Origin: Xanthostigma xanthostigma | Taxonomy: Eukaryota; Arthropoda; Insecta; Raphidioptera; Raphidiidae | NCBI GenBank assembly: GCA_963575645.1 | Contig: OY754464.1 | Span: forward strand, 79,334,948 to 79,398,947 | Direction of reading: 5' to 3' | DNA: 64,000 nt | Part shown: in pieces, positions 1-11,492 of the stretch | How the letters are laid out: every line of letters begins with the position of its first letter | How positions within the stretch are numbered: the first letter of the stretch is position 1 | The notes under the pieces: generated by a model | Databases searched by the model: none | The model's input: only the letters and a program-made list of their open reading frames with translations | What the model was told of the DNA's origin: nothing | Translations under genes and position numbers: made by a program

Positions 1-50
1 GACGTTGGCCGAGAATGACAACAACAATATCTATATAATCTATACATATA

Positions 51-623
51 TCTTAATATATAAAAATTACGTGTCACATGTTTGTCCGCGATGAACTCCT
101 AAACTACTGAACCGATTTTAAATTTGATTTGCACACCGTGTGCAATTCGACCCAACTTGAAAGATAGGATAGCTTACATTTCAATTTATAGTCGCAATAT
201 TATTTTATTGCAAATTATTTGTCTATTCCTTGACAGTCATAATACAACCATATAAGATGGCAATACCTGTTGACTGGATTGAGCGAATATTCAATAGATG
301 GCGCAACGAACTTAACAACCATATATCTAGATCGAAGATGTAAAAAAACTGAATATCGTTTAAAACTGCTCGGCACGACGGCGCAGCCGGAATGCTCGAA
401 ATAGAGCAAGTGTTTTAAAGACCAGTTATCCACGAATACTTTACACTATTTTTTTTTGAGCACGACGGCGCAGCCGGAGTGCTCGACATACACACATACA
501 CGCCCATGTATATTTTAAAATAGCTAGCAATTAATAAAATAGATAGATAGATAGATAGATGTTCCAATTAAATTGTTTTATAATTTCACTTTATACGTAG
601 CGAAGCACGTACAGGGCCGCTAG
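51..623 (+). mobile_element. Non-autonomous Helitron, full length
   Basis: The element begins with TC (after A at 50) and ends with CTAG (before T at 624), the A|TC...CTAG|T insertion pattern of Helitrons, with no target duplication. The 5' part has the conserved GTGTCACATG and GTCCGCGATGAAC words, and the 3' end reads CGAAGCACGTACAGGGCCG before CTAG. Inside are two copies of an imperfect palindrome (about 370-398 and 459-487, core GACGGCGCAGCCGG) and a short (ATAG)n tract at 541-560. It codes for no Rep/helicase protein, so it must have moved using enzymes from another copy. Close relatives lie at 14228-14820 and 17213-17854. Confidence 0.85.
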
Positions 624-637
624 TACATTTATATAAA

Positions 638-800
638 ATTCTCGTATCGCAGTTTTGGCCGCGCTAGTTTCCCAAACCACTGAACTGATTGAAGTCATTA
701 CACGCACTATCTTTTCTGAAAGTTGTATGTACTACAAAATCGGAACCATTTTTACTTCTACCGCTTGGACTATTAAAATAGGCCATAGGGTAAGAATTTT
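638..800 (+). repeat. Helitron-like internal fragment
   Basis: The stretch resembles the 5' region of Helitrons elsewhere in the window: TTGGCCGCGCTAGT, then ACTGAACTGATT, then a segment like the one before the TAGTCCATT word. No TC or CTAG border is visible, so it is a truncated piece. The flanks (624-637 and 801-911) hold nothing I recognise. Confidence 0.4.
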
Positions 801-925
801 TATTTCGTTTTTCTCTACGGATCTCACTTGTCGAGCGTCTACAATCTATGATTTCGTTCTTTATTAAATGAATTTAGATTTTTTAGTAATTTTAGATTGT
901 CTTGTATCTCGTAATACATGTTACT

Positions 926-1373
926 CTAATAATAATAATTAATAATAATAATAATAATGCGTTTAACGTCCGTTTCTCGACTTTATGTTATAACAGACGC
1001 CATTCGCACCATTACTATTTTCCAGCTATCACACTTCCCGTTATTTTCTACAATTTTTTATTTTCAACTTAATTAATAGCAATGGGCGAATGAAGGAATT
1101 TTTAGGAAAATAGGATAAGTTAGGCAAATTTTGAGCATAGGAGTTTGACAGGTAATCGGCCATGGCCTTGAATAAGGAACCATCTCGATATTTATCTGGA
1201 ACTATTGAGGGAAACCATGGAAAACCTCAACAAGACGGCCGGTACAGGAATTACCGTTTCTCGGCGAGAGGCAGTAGGAAAAAGTCCCAGCCACATCTGC
1301 CCCCGCCGGGATTCGAACCCGGTACCTTCCGAATGCGAGTCTAGTGCTCTCAGCGCTACGCCACCCCGCTCGG
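926..1373 (-). mobile_element. tRNA-derived SINE, full length with TSD
   Basis: Read on the minus strand, the element starts with a tRNA-like head (1305-1373) holding an RNA polymerase III A box (GTGGCGTAGCG) and B box (GGTTCGAATCC). A body of about 330 bp follows, then a 3' tail of ATT/TAA triplets (926-957). A 14-bp target-site duplication flanks it (912-925 and 1374-1387, two mismatches), starting TAATACAT on both sides, as expected for LINE-driven retroposition. A split head-plus-body copy lies at 13758-15054 and a 3' half at 51004-51231. Expression, if any, would come from the internal promoter in the head. Confidence 0.85.
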
Positions 1374-1387
1374 TAATACATATTATT

Positions 1388-1669
1388 ATATAAACCAACC
1401 TTACCTTATAAACACGTTGAAGGGTATTCAAATGAAGCTCGCCTGTAAAATGTGATTTTTATTGTTCATTTTTCTATTTGCCGTAAAACTTTCAGAGTGT
1501 AGTGATAGTGAAGTAGTTTTTCACTTAGATTACTGTAAACTTTTTAAAAGTCAAACACAATAATGTTTAACATTCCGCCATTATGAAAACGTTTACGAGA
1601 AAATGGCCAAAACCAATTTATCTTCCACAACCCGAATAATAAAATATCACTTTCACAATCGAGTCGTCC
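1388..1669. other. AT-rich stretch, nothing recognised
   Basis: No repeat border, palindrome or protein-like reading frame was identified here. Confidence 0.3.
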
Positions 1670-1912
1670 CATATTTTACCATTCCAACACCATATACTAA
1701 TGGTACTAGTTTAGGTCAAAATTCACTTTTCAAAATTGTACAATATTTTTTCGTTTTGAGGTCACCCGAATCCAAAAAAACATATTTCTGGAAAAGCTCT
1801 GTTAGTCAGTGAACACGATACAGGTCAAACGGATGAACGGTTTGAAACCAAATTTTAGGGCGATGTTTAATACGGAAATATGAAGAGCCCAATTGTTTTT
1901 TGGGGGGGGGGG
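1670..1912 (+). repeat. R-A family repeat, 5' half
   Basis: This is the left half of a ~0.65-kb family called R-A here. It opens with ACCATTCCAA, continues through GTTTAGGTCAAAA, CCGAATCCAAAAAA and CACGATACAGGTCAAACGG, and stops after AATATGAAGAGCCC near a G run. The full consensus starts with a hairpin (ACCATTCC...GGAATGGT) and ends GTCGCCCAATTGGCTGGAA. Other copies: 2833-3452, 9951-10170, 16930-18222, 22016-23533, 30866-31798, 42046-42110 and 56327-58122. No coding capacity is seen. Confidence 0.7.
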
Positions 1913-2075
1913 AAAGGTGAGAAAATTAAAAAAAAATCTTGATCTCGACGACTACAACACCACCTACTGGGTTCAGCTATAGCTAAGAATCATCCAGGTG
2001 ACCCCGTAAGTCCAAAAATAAATTTCGTAAATTGATGAGAGATGTGTAAAATATAATTTCTGTAGACTTGTGTAG

Positions 2076-2408
2076 TAGAGCTGTAAAAGAAATTGTGTAC
2101 TACTCGTATGTATTCGTTACTTAAAGAGCCAGTACCCGTTACTTTCGTATCGTTACGTTACTCGTTATTTTTCATACGACATACAATCGTGTACTAACAG
2201 CATCAAGCATGTACCTATCATCGCATCGAGGCGTGTCGCATACGTGATACGGTATGACTTCGTTCGTATAACGTATAACCGCATCAAACGAGTCGAACTG
2301 ACATGGATGCGAGTAACGAAATGAATTTGTAAGTAACGATTCGTTACTTCGAGTCAGACGATGTATCCGTTACTCAGTAACGAATACATACGGTTTGTTA
2401 CAGCTCTA
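2076..2408. mobile_element. hAT-type MITE with 8-bp TSD
   Basis: The terminal inverted repeats are TAGAGCTGTAA and TTACAGCTCTA. Both sides are flanked by the same 8 bp, TTGTGTAG (2068-2075 and 2409-2416); a TSD of this length with TAG-type ends points to the hAT superfamily. The interior is rich in CGTTAC/GTAACG words in both orientations, possibly subterminal transposase-binding repeats. It encodes no protein and is 333 bp long. Confidence 0.85.
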
Positions 2409-2416
2409 TTGTGTAG

Positions 2417-2832
2417 ATACAAGGACAAAATTTTCTTTAATAATATATTTTAATACAATATAAACAAAAGACATTATTTAGAATGCTGAGCGTCTATGAT
2501 ATATTGATAATACTTAAAGCTTAAAAGCACTTTAAAAGTTCCGTATATTGCGAAAGTTTACACCTCCTCCTAACGGATTTGAAGTTGTGTTAAATAAATG
2601 ACGATAAAGATTCAAAGAAGCGATCCAGTAACAGTTATTTTGAAACTGTTACTGGAAAAGAACTACTTCTAAAAGTAGCACTTATCAGAATTATTTTTTT
2701 TAAGATTACTAACTCTAAAAAATAGTTTAACTAACTATTAATTGTAATGTATGTACATCGTGAATAGTTATTCGATAAGTACCCCGACTCGTTTCGACAA
2801 AAGGTAGTGTACGGATTGGCGGGTTCTACCAA
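2417..2832. other. AT-rich stretch, one short hairpin
   Basis: Nothing gene-like is visible. A short inverted repeat lies around 2625-2660 (CAGTAACAGTTATTTTGAAA followed by its complement). Confidence 0.3.
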
Positions 2833-3452
2833 AGAAAATTCCAGCCAACTGGGCGATGGGACCATCCCAACTTCAAAAATATTGACATTTAATAGCATAA
2901 TAAAGAAAATAAAATCTGATATTGCGTGAGGTGACGCGGGCAATGGCTAGTATTCAATATGATATTTGCTATTCGTTGCCGTGGTTACCTACATAATATG
3001 TTCCACGTCATGTTTAACCAGTTTATTTCTGACAGATCTACAAAACAAAATAACAGCTGAATTTTTTTTTATTTTCAAAATATTTCCGAAACTATAAAGT
3101 TTAGAATAAAAAATGTTTAACAAAACTTTCTTGAAAAAATAAATAGAATAATAAGCCGTTATGAAAAGTATAGCATTATTATATAAAAAAACACCGTTAG
3201 GGCATATATCTCTTCTGCGCATGCGCCGATATTTCTAAAAAACAATAGGGCTCTTTATATTTACGTATCAAACATCCTTCCAAAATTTGGTTTCAATCAG
3301 TTCATCCTTTTCACCTGTATCGTGCTCACAGACAAACAGACGCACATAGTTTTTCTAAATATATTGTAAGATTTTGAAAAGTGATTTTTGACCTAAACTA
3401 GTAGATATAGGTACCATTCTCCACTTGTGAGTCGGTATGGTAAAAAAATCTA
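2833..3452 (-). repeat. R-A family repeat, near full length
   Basis: On the plus strand it runs from the R-A 3' end (GAAAATTCCAGCCAACTGGGC) to the R-A 5' hairpin end (ACTTGTGAGTCGGTATGGT). It is the only near-complete R-A copy in the window not split by another element, so it serves as the reference for the insertions in the 17-, 22-, 31- and 57-kb copies. Confidence 0.75.
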
Positions 3453-3500
3453 TAAATCGTCCCGCCATCCCACCGACGCCAATAGTGTATGTTCTATATA

Positions 3501-4063
3501 CAGTATGTAAACACGTAAGGTGCACATAGGGAAATTAGCATTGGGAAAAATGACTGGATCAGAGTGAGCCTTGAAATCTTGTTTTTCAATTTGACAGATA
3601 ATATTCTTTCGCAAAATGAATGTGTGTACTACCGAAGAAAATATTCAAATGATTACAACATAATCGAACTTTTTTTATTAACGGTACATTAAATTCTCAA
3701 AAATACTTAAATATGGTGCGAGATCAAATATCTCCGCCTATTCGTGTTGAACTTAAAGACATGGGGTCACTGATTTACCAACGTCATACCAGTCAGACAA
3801 TTTTTGAATGAAATGTTTCCAAACAGATGGAGTTGTTTTTTTGTTTTATTTTTGTACAAAAAATTAAAATAATGATTTATAAGAGCTTTTTATTATGAAA
3901 AAAGCCAAGTAAAATAAAATTAAATCAAAACAAAATAGAAATCCTCAAGATTACCACGATAATTCAATAGAAATAACAATTAATGCAGTTATAGCTAACT
4001 CTGATCCAAGTATTTTTTCCCAATGCTAATTTCCCTATGTGCACCTTACGTGTTTACATACTG
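3501..4063. mobile_element. TATA-flanked long-TIR element
   Basis: The ends are near-perfect inverted repeats of about 65 bp, starting CAGTATGTAAACACGTAAGG on the left with the complement on the right. TATA lies outside both ends, consistent with Tc1/mariner (IS630)-type insertion at TA. The interior of about 430 bp shows no clear open frame, so this is an internally deleted, non-autonomous copy. Related architecture, but not sequence, is seen at 39473, 47013, 51380 and 60403. Confidence 0.75.
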
Positions 4064-4597
4064 TATATGACAAATAGATAAACAAACATACAAACTTTCC
4101 TCTTTATAGTATTAGCACAGATTGGCATGCAACTTGTTTTAAAGGATAGGTAAATAGTGTCTATGAATGTGTTTCATGTGTATGTGTGTGTTCAAAACAG
4201 CACTGGTATAGTTTGTGCAAGCACTTTGCCTAGTTACACAAACACTCTACGTTGCTTGGTAGCTTCGTAACAACGAGGTGATATCAAAATATAACCGCGT
4301 TGTCGTGTGAAAATTTGCCGGCTAATAAAAATAAAAAATGAACCCCACCGTTCTCATTTGACTTATTCGGTTCCAGAAACTTTGCCAAAAAATCTGTTTT
4401 GACAATGACCTTAGACTGTGACCATATCTATTTCTATACAGATGAATAGCGTTGTTGAATTTTAAATCAATCTTGCTCAAAAATACGATAAAAAAACTAT
4501 TTTTTTAAATTGTGCAGTTAACATCGTTTTTTGTACAATACTTCGAAACAACTTTTTTCTACGCGTATTGATCACAATTTAGCTTGAAAAGGGATCA
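4064..4597. other. AT-rich stretch, nothing recognised
   Basis: No repeat border or protein-like frame was found. Confidence 0.25.
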
Positions 4598-5269
4598 TTT
4601 TGACGTGATAACGTCTTATAAATTGATGAATCACCAATCTTATAAATTGATAAAACACCGGCTGCATGCACGAAAAAGTGTAACGGTCGTAACGTTCTTA
4701 ACGTTCGTAACGTGTAACGCGTAACGTTCCGCCTGACCCTGTGCGTGCTTTTTGCTAATTTCTCGCTCAATTTAAATCAGATCGGTTTGAAACCAGTCTT
4801 AAACGAAAGAGGAGAACATTTTACATAGATTTCGTATAACAGAATTTGCCTAAACAGTTTTTTTATACAAATTTATATAGAAAAATAGCTGTATAAAATA
4901 TAAATGCAATGTTGTCTAATGCATGGTGCGACGCGGTCGGTCGTCTTTGTTTGCCGTACATGGAAATTAGAAAATAACGTATGTCTTGTCTTACCATGAA
5001 AACGGCTGCATTTCTAATGTTTAATTCAATTTTTTGACATTAGTATTTTGTGAAATGCAACGCCTTCTAAGTTAAGTATTGGAATAACTAATTATTATTA
5101 GAACATAATACTTTGACAGTTGCAAACGTCACTTTTGACATTTCTTATCATTCCGACACCAAGGATAAGCGGATTGAAACCAAATTTTGGGAGGTTTAGG
5201 TTATGTATTACGGAATACGTTATCACGTAAAACTATCGTCCGTAAACCGACTTTACAGACAACCAATTT
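4598..5269 (-). mobile_element. E family element, long form
   Basis: On the plus strand it runs from TTTTGACGTGATAACGTC to GACTTTACAGACAACCAATT. It matches the 25152-25813 copy over its full length in opposite orientation. Shorter copies at 16275-16526 and 20893-21132 lack the middle section. A short TTACACTTTTTCGTGC-like block with repeated GTAACG words lies near the 5' part. The copy at 20893 has precise borders from an uninterrupted paralogue, which supports a mobile unit. No transposase is visible; superfamily not determined. Confidence 0.65.
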
Positions 5270-5490
5270 TTTTTTATTTAGATCAATAATAATTTGTTTT
5301 TGTTTGAGTCTAATGTTCTACACACAACGACATTATTACGGTGATGTCGTGAAAACCCTATTCACTTACTTCTATGCACACGTTTTTTGTTACGTCATAC
5401 GGCCGCTTTATTACAGTACCGCTATCTTAGGAAACCAAAGCTTCATATATTAGGTATTATCAAAATTTTCTCTACACGTTAAAATTCAAA

Positions 5491-5740
5491 TAAAATAATT
5501 TAGTGAAAGGATACATTCTCTTCACGAAAATAATCCTTTTTGACAGAGCTTCGTAACGTCAAAATATTCAACAAACAGAGCAAGGAGTATAGTGCACTGC
5601 ATATTTATTCTTTAACTAACTTTTCTACCTGATAATTTGCTTGGTGAATTGAAAGTAAATTTTAATTCAACGAATAAATTTGTTCCAAGATTAGTAACTT
5701 CTATCTTTAATGTGCTCGGTAAATATAAGTATGAGTGATG
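5491..5740 (-). repeat. Fragment of the 19124-19651 hAT-like element
   Basis: The block from CACGAAAATAATCC through GCAAGGAGTATAGTGCA and AAGATTAGTAACTTCTATC is the reverse complement of the left part of the element at 19124-19651. Its right border (GCTCGGTAAATAT) is a diverged form of that element's terminus. A shorter piece recurs at 13665-13757. Confidence 0.55.
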
Positions 5741-6199
5741 TAGTTTTTTGTGAAATATGCAAGTAGGTACTACAGTTTTATCTCAGCTTTTAAAAATTAT
5801 TAAAACTGTCGTAAAAATGTTTAGGCAAACAAAAAAACTGTAATCAAAGATGGCGGGGAATTCATTAAACGTCGATAAAAAAGTGTTTTACATTTTATGG
5901 ACGATTCCGCCGTTACTTTATCATTTTATGTCCATTCATATTGTGTATTAAAATACATTGTCAGTATATTATATAACACAGCGTTTCCTAAACTATTTCT
6001 CCTACGAATCCCTCAGACTTTGTATAGATTGGCGAAAACGTTGCATACTCCCATTAAAATAAAACGGGGCAATTTATTTATTTAATTTCTTTGACGTAAT
6101 GTCAATTTATAAGATTTATGATTGGTTGCATAAGGCATTGTTTGAAAATCTGATTTGACACAGGGATGTCCATTAAGAGGAGGGTAAGGTATTAAAAAA

Positions 6200-6486
6200 T
6201 TTGTTTTTCTTTTTTTTTTATTCGATTTTCTGAATGAAGAACCTTTCAGAAATATTGTGTAAAAAATTGAGACGGATCGGAACAAAACTAATGAAGATAC
6301 AGCAGTTTAAGCAACCGTGCCTCAAACATGACTCAGCGCACCAGAAATTGCTTGCCCGGTCCGAGCGCGCTATTGTTACCTGGAAGAAGGCAGAATTCGT
6401 CGGAAAAAGGAGCCACAAGATGCTTTAGACATTATGGATGATGACAACGTCCTTTATGGACCTGGCATCGATGATTCAGTGTGAGG
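6200..6486 (+). other. Possible exon-like segment
   Basis: A long pyrimidine run (6205-6222) followed by AG at 6239-6240 is compatible with a splice acceptor, and GTGAG|GTAAGC at about 6481-6491 is a strong donor consensus. Between them an open frame of about 50 codons ends ALDIMDDDNVLYGPGIDDSV at 6483. The composition is less AT-rich than its surroundings. I do not recognise the protein, and the sites may be chance. The rest of 5741-6740 holds nothing else I can name. Confidence 0.2.
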
Positions 6487-6751
6487 TAAGCCAATAAAAC
6501 TCGCTTATGCGTTTTATTCTAAATTTGGTGTTAAACTTTAAAACGTTTTTCCCACATCTCACGTTTTCAAAGTCGGTGCCCCTCATAATTTCAAAACTAC
6601 TGTACCGATTCTTTTGAAATTTTAAACACTACTTCTGTACATAATTTACGAAACAAATTGTCCGATTTTTTTGCAAAAATTGCGTTTTTCACTTCAAAGT
6701 GTTCCCAAAAATTGAAAAATTGACATTTATAAAAACCCTTCCAGCGTTACC

Positions 6752-6825
6752 TGGTAATAATAATAAAATCTAATAAATGCCATTTTGTCACTTTATTTAT
6801 TTATTAGATTTTATTATTATTTTAA
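6752..6825. repeat. Short foldback hairpin
   Basis: AATAATAATAAAATCTAATA and its complement lie about 25 bp apart, forming a 24-bp stem. It could be a miniature foldback or a folded simple repeat. Confidence 0.5.
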
Positions 6826-6989
6826 CAAAAAGTTTGTATTTTAAACAATTGAATTTTATTAGTAAGATCTTGATGAAATCATAATTAAATGACGAAACGT
6901 CCAATTTAATAAAATCAAATTCAAGTTTATTAACTTTTCCAGCTTCCTACTATTTATCTAACTAATATTATACTATGGAAACGAATAAG

Positions 6990-7090
6990 TATTGAAATTT
7001 ATTTATCTTAGCAGTTACCTCAGCACTGTTCATTGACTGTTAATTTATGTCGATTGTTCACACAATGAATCACAATATTTGTATAATGAA
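6990..7090 (-). repeat. LTR fragment
   Basis: The segment GCAGTTACCTCAGCACTGTT with flanking words is the reverse complement of the region just after the TATA box in the LTR at 7735-8341 (near 8030-8075). It is a truncated copy. The sequence 7091-7734 shows nothing else recognisable. Confidence 0.5.
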
Positions 7091-7734
7091 TAATGAAACA
7101 TTGTATATTTATATTATCTCAATCAAATATCATTACCAAATGAAAAATTTTGACACTGCAATTCACTTCTGTGTTCACTGCTTAAATCGAGGTACTACAA
7201 TGTAGACGAAGAAGAAATGCGATTCTCCATTATTGCATTCCTTGAAACACAAAAATGAACTGAAAAATAATCTCGGCGAGCAATAAACTGACAAAAGAAA
7301 AAAAATGTAACAGTGAACCCGCTTTATACCGAACTTGATTAGATTCTTGACAATATTTATGTATGCAGACCGCATGGGGTGCCAAACGAATAACATTGTA
7401 TCACAACGCTGCTCTCGTTTCAAAAACACAGTGACGTATTCCAACTATAAGAGCTGGAGAATAAATAACTTCACGATGGAAAAATCACTGTGACCAGTCG
7501 TCTAAAATGATCACTGTGATCTGACAAGAAGGAACCACGTTCCAAAGTAACGTATGTCGTTCCATGTCACCGCAATCACGACGGTCGCTCCAACCGAGTA
7601 GGTAGCCGACGTAACGTCCGACGTTAGGCTGAACTATGACGGTTTTTTGTCCAAAAAAAAACTGTTTTCTTGAAAGATACATCAAAACAATGTAGTTTGA
7701 GGGTTCTGCTGTGTAGGTGGGAAGATTAATATAA

Positions 7735-8341
7735 TGTTACACGCTCTCCGTTGGGACGACAAACAAATTCGTGAGACAACAATCGGCTCGTCATTCTAAC
7801 TAACAATGACACACGAATTGTTGTTCCACAACAATCGTCTTGATTGTTCAAACAATAACAATATATGCGTAGGTAAAAAGGCTTTGTTGCCAAATTCCAG
7901 ACAACAATGAATGCAAGAAAAATAAATAACTATCCAGCGCATATAAATACCAGCCCGATAGCTCAGTGGAAGCAGTTATACAGTGTCCTTCATCGAGTTA
8001 ACAATCGACAAATAGTTGTGAGATAAATTGACAGTCAGTGAACAGTACTGAGGTAACTGCTGAGATAAATAAATAAATGAACTGTGTAAATAATCTTGTG
8101 TATATAGTTAATAAATAACTGCTAAATAAATTTTGGTGTGTTCCTGTGTTGTAATTATTTTGTGTACATAAATAGTGACTTTGTATTCTTCATTACTTAT
8201 TCTTCTACTTTTTCAGTTGGAATTGTGGTTTTGTTTCTGTTACGTTAAAAAGAAGTACTTTTTTATTTGTTTATTTGTTTTGTAACGTTTTAGTGTTGTA
8301 AGTAAATATTTTCCACCGCGAAAAAGAACAGTTTTATTACA
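7735..8341 (+). mobile_element. Solo LTR with 4-bp TSD
   Basis: It starts TGTTACACGC and ends GTTTTATTACA, the TG...CA form of a long terminal repeat. Both sides are flanked by ATAA (7731-7734 and 8342-8345), a 4-bp duplication typical of Ty3/gypsy-type integration. A TATA box (CATATAAATACC) lies near 7938-7949 with a transcription-start-like CAGT cluster downstream. No gag/pol or second LTR follows, so it is a solo LTR left by recombination. Its 3' portion resembles the LTR ending at 12010, and a fragment of a similar LTR lies at 41781-42045. Confidence 0.8.
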
Positions 8342-8365
8342 ATAATATTTCCATGAACAGTTTTG

Positions 8366-8392
8366 CACCCGGGTGAAACCGGCGTTAGTATT
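8366..8392 (+). repeat. Helitron 3'-end remnant
   Basis: TTGCACCCGGGTGAAACCGG matches the 3' end of the Helitrons at 13404 and 28462; the terminal CTAG is mutated to TTAG. The following ~800 bp (8393-9200) hold nothing I recognise. Confidence 0.45.
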
Positions 8393-9200
8393 TGATAAAT
8401 ACATACGCAAAAATTTTTGCGAACTGATACACCTCTTTTTTAATTTTAAAATTTTATTAATTTTCAATGAAACTAGCCCTACTATACGGTATTATTGGGA
8501 AGAAATCTAAGAAAGAAATAATTAAAAAAACATTAATTTGCCCCAAGTGGATAAAGTAGCAGTTTCAATCTTCTAACGAATTATTGATAGGTACCAACAT
8601 TATATAAATTAAATTTTGAAGTGTTTGCAGTTAAATTCACGTGCATAATTAATAAATCGGAAGAAATACCAACTTAACCAACATTTAACTTTGAGTAATT
8701 TCGATAAGTTTTCCATTTACACAAAAAGCAAATTTAAAATTTAAAGGCGACTTGTAATTTTATACCTTTATAAATTAATTATTTAATAACACTCGATGTA
8801 TTCTCTAAACGTAGAATGACTTTTTAATGAGAGAACTCTCCAGCAACAGGAAGTTAACACGGCGAATTGCGTATAAATCAAATAGGGCACTTCCCACACA
8901 TAAAAGAAAATAATTTTAATAAACGCAGTAACGAGACTTCGATCCGTAATTTGGTTCTTTGTGGGTTTTATGACATTTTTGATGACACCTCGACAAGAAG
9001 GCGCGTTTCCAATAGAAGAACTGGGGACATGGAGTGTAAAATAATAGAAGAAGACGAATCTCCATGGCCTGCAAAGCAAAGCGCGCGGCATAAAAATCGG
9101 ACTTTTTTTTTAAAACATTTTTTTTACAGACAATGTTTTTTATAACAGCAGAATATTTTAGTTCTAAGTTTTAAATGTTAAAATATTTTATTATATAATA

Positions 9201-9351
9201 TGTTACCGGCCAAACCCGATTTCAGGACAAACTAGTTTGGCCTACTATTCATACTAGGACAAACTAGTTTGGCCTAGGCCAAACTGGTTTGTGGAACTAG
9301 TTTGGCCTAGGCCAAACTAGTTTGTCCTGAAATCGGGTTTGTCCGGTAACA
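9201..9351. mobile_element. Palindromic MITE, TA-flanked
   Basis: The element is almost a complete palindrome: it begins TGTTACCGG and ends CCGGTAACA, with TA on both sides. Inside, the word ACAAACTAGTTTGGCC is repeated in both orientations. Size and ends resemble the 161-bp palindrome at 40957-41117, which starts TGTTACGG. No coding capacity. Confidence 0.75.
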
Positions 9352-9491
9352 TATATATTGAGACGCTGTTGTAGTAGGCCCTATGAGGCCATAGCTGTAT
9401 TTCTTTTGTAATGATATAATACAAACATCAGAAGTACCTATCTATCTATCTATCTACGATCATTATAGTGCGAAATCCGGTATTAGAAATA

Positions 9492-9949
9492 TCTGTTATT
9501 TGATGATGACAACGATTATATGTTAGTACATGGGTTGCTTAGCTAAATCGCGTACCGATGCTGTTAAATTAAATAAATTCTAATTAACTTTTTTTGGATC
9601 AACTTCCCCAATTTGTTAATCATAAAATTCGGAGCTATGAATATGTCACAAATAAAATGTTAACAAAACAATTAAACTCAAAGTACACAGACCACAACTA
9701 TTTACAAGGTATGTTTATGTATATGATCTATATTTATGTATAGAATCAATGGTATATTCAAATTCCTTGTGTCATATTCACTCATTTTTGACTCGATTTT
9801 TATGATTAACAAATCGGGAAAATTGATCCAAAAAATTTGAATTTATTTAATTTAACAGTATCGGTACGCGATTTAGCAAGGCAAACCATGTGCGATTTAT
9901 CAATGCATATATTACCTAACATAGAATCTTTGTCATCTTCAAATAATTT
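9492..9949. mobile_element. Foldback element with ~200-bp arms
   Basis: Left arm 9492-9690 and right arm 9745-9949 are imperfect reverse complements. They run from TTATTTGATGATGACAACG through CATGGGTTGCTTAGCTAAAT and GCGTACCGATGCTGTTAAAT to a short spacer. It sits directly left of an R-A 3' half (9951-10170), so it probably inserted into or truncated that repeat. No TSD could be fixed. Confidence 0.65.
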
Positions 9950-9950
9950 T

Positions 9951-10170
9951 TTTTAACTTTATAGTTTCGGAAATATTTTGAAAATAAAACAAATCAGCCG
10001 TTACATATTTTGTTTTGTAGATCTGTCAGAAATAAACTAGTCAAACATACATGCTTTGATTAATTTTTTAACGACGTAGAACATATTATTATGTAGGTAT
10101 AACCATGGCAACGAATAGCAAATATCATATTGAATACTAGCCATTACCCGTGTCACTTCACGCGATCATG
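9951..10170 (+). repeat. R-A family repeat, 3' half
   Basis: It starts at the ACTTTATAGTTTCGGAAATA block and continues through GATCTGTCAGAAATAAACTA and CCATGGCAACGAATAGC to CACTTCACGCGATCA. The 5' half is missing and the foldback at 9492-9949 abuts it. Confidence 0.65.
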
Positions 10171-10607
10171 TTTTCGCAGTTAACTGCCAGTTCCGAGATC
10201 TGCGCTAAGAAGCATAGCTTCAAAAAAAGAAAAAAAAGCGCCTGTTTCCAATTTATCTATCCATCTAGACGTAGGTCAGCTAGTCGCAGGCTACAATAAT
10301 TGGATGATCGTACAAGCGGACGTACACTTGTCTGTATATAGTAATAATAAATAGGAACCTGGAAGAAGGAAGAAGTCAGGAGAGAGTAATTCAGTATACA
10401 GTTTCGTAACAGCCAATCAATAAAGGGGAAGGTGAAGGCATTCGCGAGAAAGCCAAGCATTTAGTGTGCTCTGCAGAACGTGCCTCTTGTTCGATTGCCA
10501 CCGATCGGTGCTTTCCAAACATAACCTCACTTATCTAAAATCATAGATATACGTATTATCCAAGGTTAGTTGATTACATTAGTTGTCTAGTTCCGTTGGA
10601 CAGTAGT
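10171..10607. other. Unassigned sequence
   Basis: No repeat partner or convincing frame was recognised in this interval. Confidence 0.25.
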
Positions 10608-10856
10608 GGGGGGGACAAGGGGGTAATTACCCTCCAGGATCATAATAATCAAAAAATAAAACTGAAAATAATACGAATACCTGACTAAAAAAAAATTTAG
10701 AAATTTGAAAAGTTAGTTTGGGAATTAATATTTTGCTTGACACCTTCCTTCGTGAGTATTCTTGTGTGATAATATTAATAAAATTTAAAAAAAATATTGA
10801 TTGTTTTGCTTTACCACCTCATAAAGAAAATATCTACGCCCTTTGGGGGGGAGGGG
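10608..10856 (+). repeat. Left arm of a widely spaced inverted repeat
   Basis: This block (words TTGCTTGACACCTTCCTT, GTGAGTATTC, TTTGCTTTACC, ATCTACG) recurs in reverse complement at 12105-12385. The two could be dispersed copies in opposite orientation or the ends of a 1.8-kb foldback element. The right arm retains a G/C-rich run next to the same words. Confidence 0.5.
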
Positions 10857-11014
10857 TTGTCATTCAGCGGACCTGTCAATTGATTCCATGGCAACGGCTG
10901 CTATATTTTATTGACTTTAATGTCAGAATTGAACAAGGGAACAGGAATCGTTTAGGACATCGAGCATTTGTCGTTAATTGTTTTGCTGAAATGGCAGCTA
11001 TATGGAAATCATTA

Positions 11015-11175
11015 GGTTTGTTCCAAAGAAAACGGTAACAGAACCGTCACAGTCTTGCTACTGCGCAAGACCGTCATACGCAGTAGCTCAAAAATCGATA
11101 TAAACCGTTTCGTTTTAGCTACTGGGCAATACGGTGACGGTTCTGTTACCGTTCTCTGACTGCTTGGAACAAAGC
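11015..11175. mobile_element. TA-flanked MITE
   Basis: The terminal inverted repeat begins GGTTTGTTCCAA on the left with GGAACAAAGC at the right end. Subterminal arms ACGGTAACAGAACCGTCAC and complement form a long stem. TA dinucleotides flank both ends (11013-11014 and 11176-11177), suggesting Tc1/mariner-type or similar TA insertion. Non-coding, 161 bp. Confidence 0.65.
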
Positions 11176-11492
11176 TATTAATCAATTACAGAAAATCGTT
11201 TCATATATACAAAATGAATACGAACCTCCCTCAGGCGCCTGATCTATGTTGCATTTTATGTGGAACTATTTTTTCACTATATGATATACTGAATTGAAGC
11301 TTACAAATCTAGTTTCAGTTGTTTTCCGACTCTGGGGCACACAAAAATAACATTTTTACCATTGCCGACTGAAATCAATATTTAGACACATCCACTAACA
11401 CTGTACAAAACTTGTTTCACGAAAGAAGCTAACTTCTTTGAACTTATTTTAGCTTTAGAACTAATGAACAGCTTATACATATTTTATACGAT

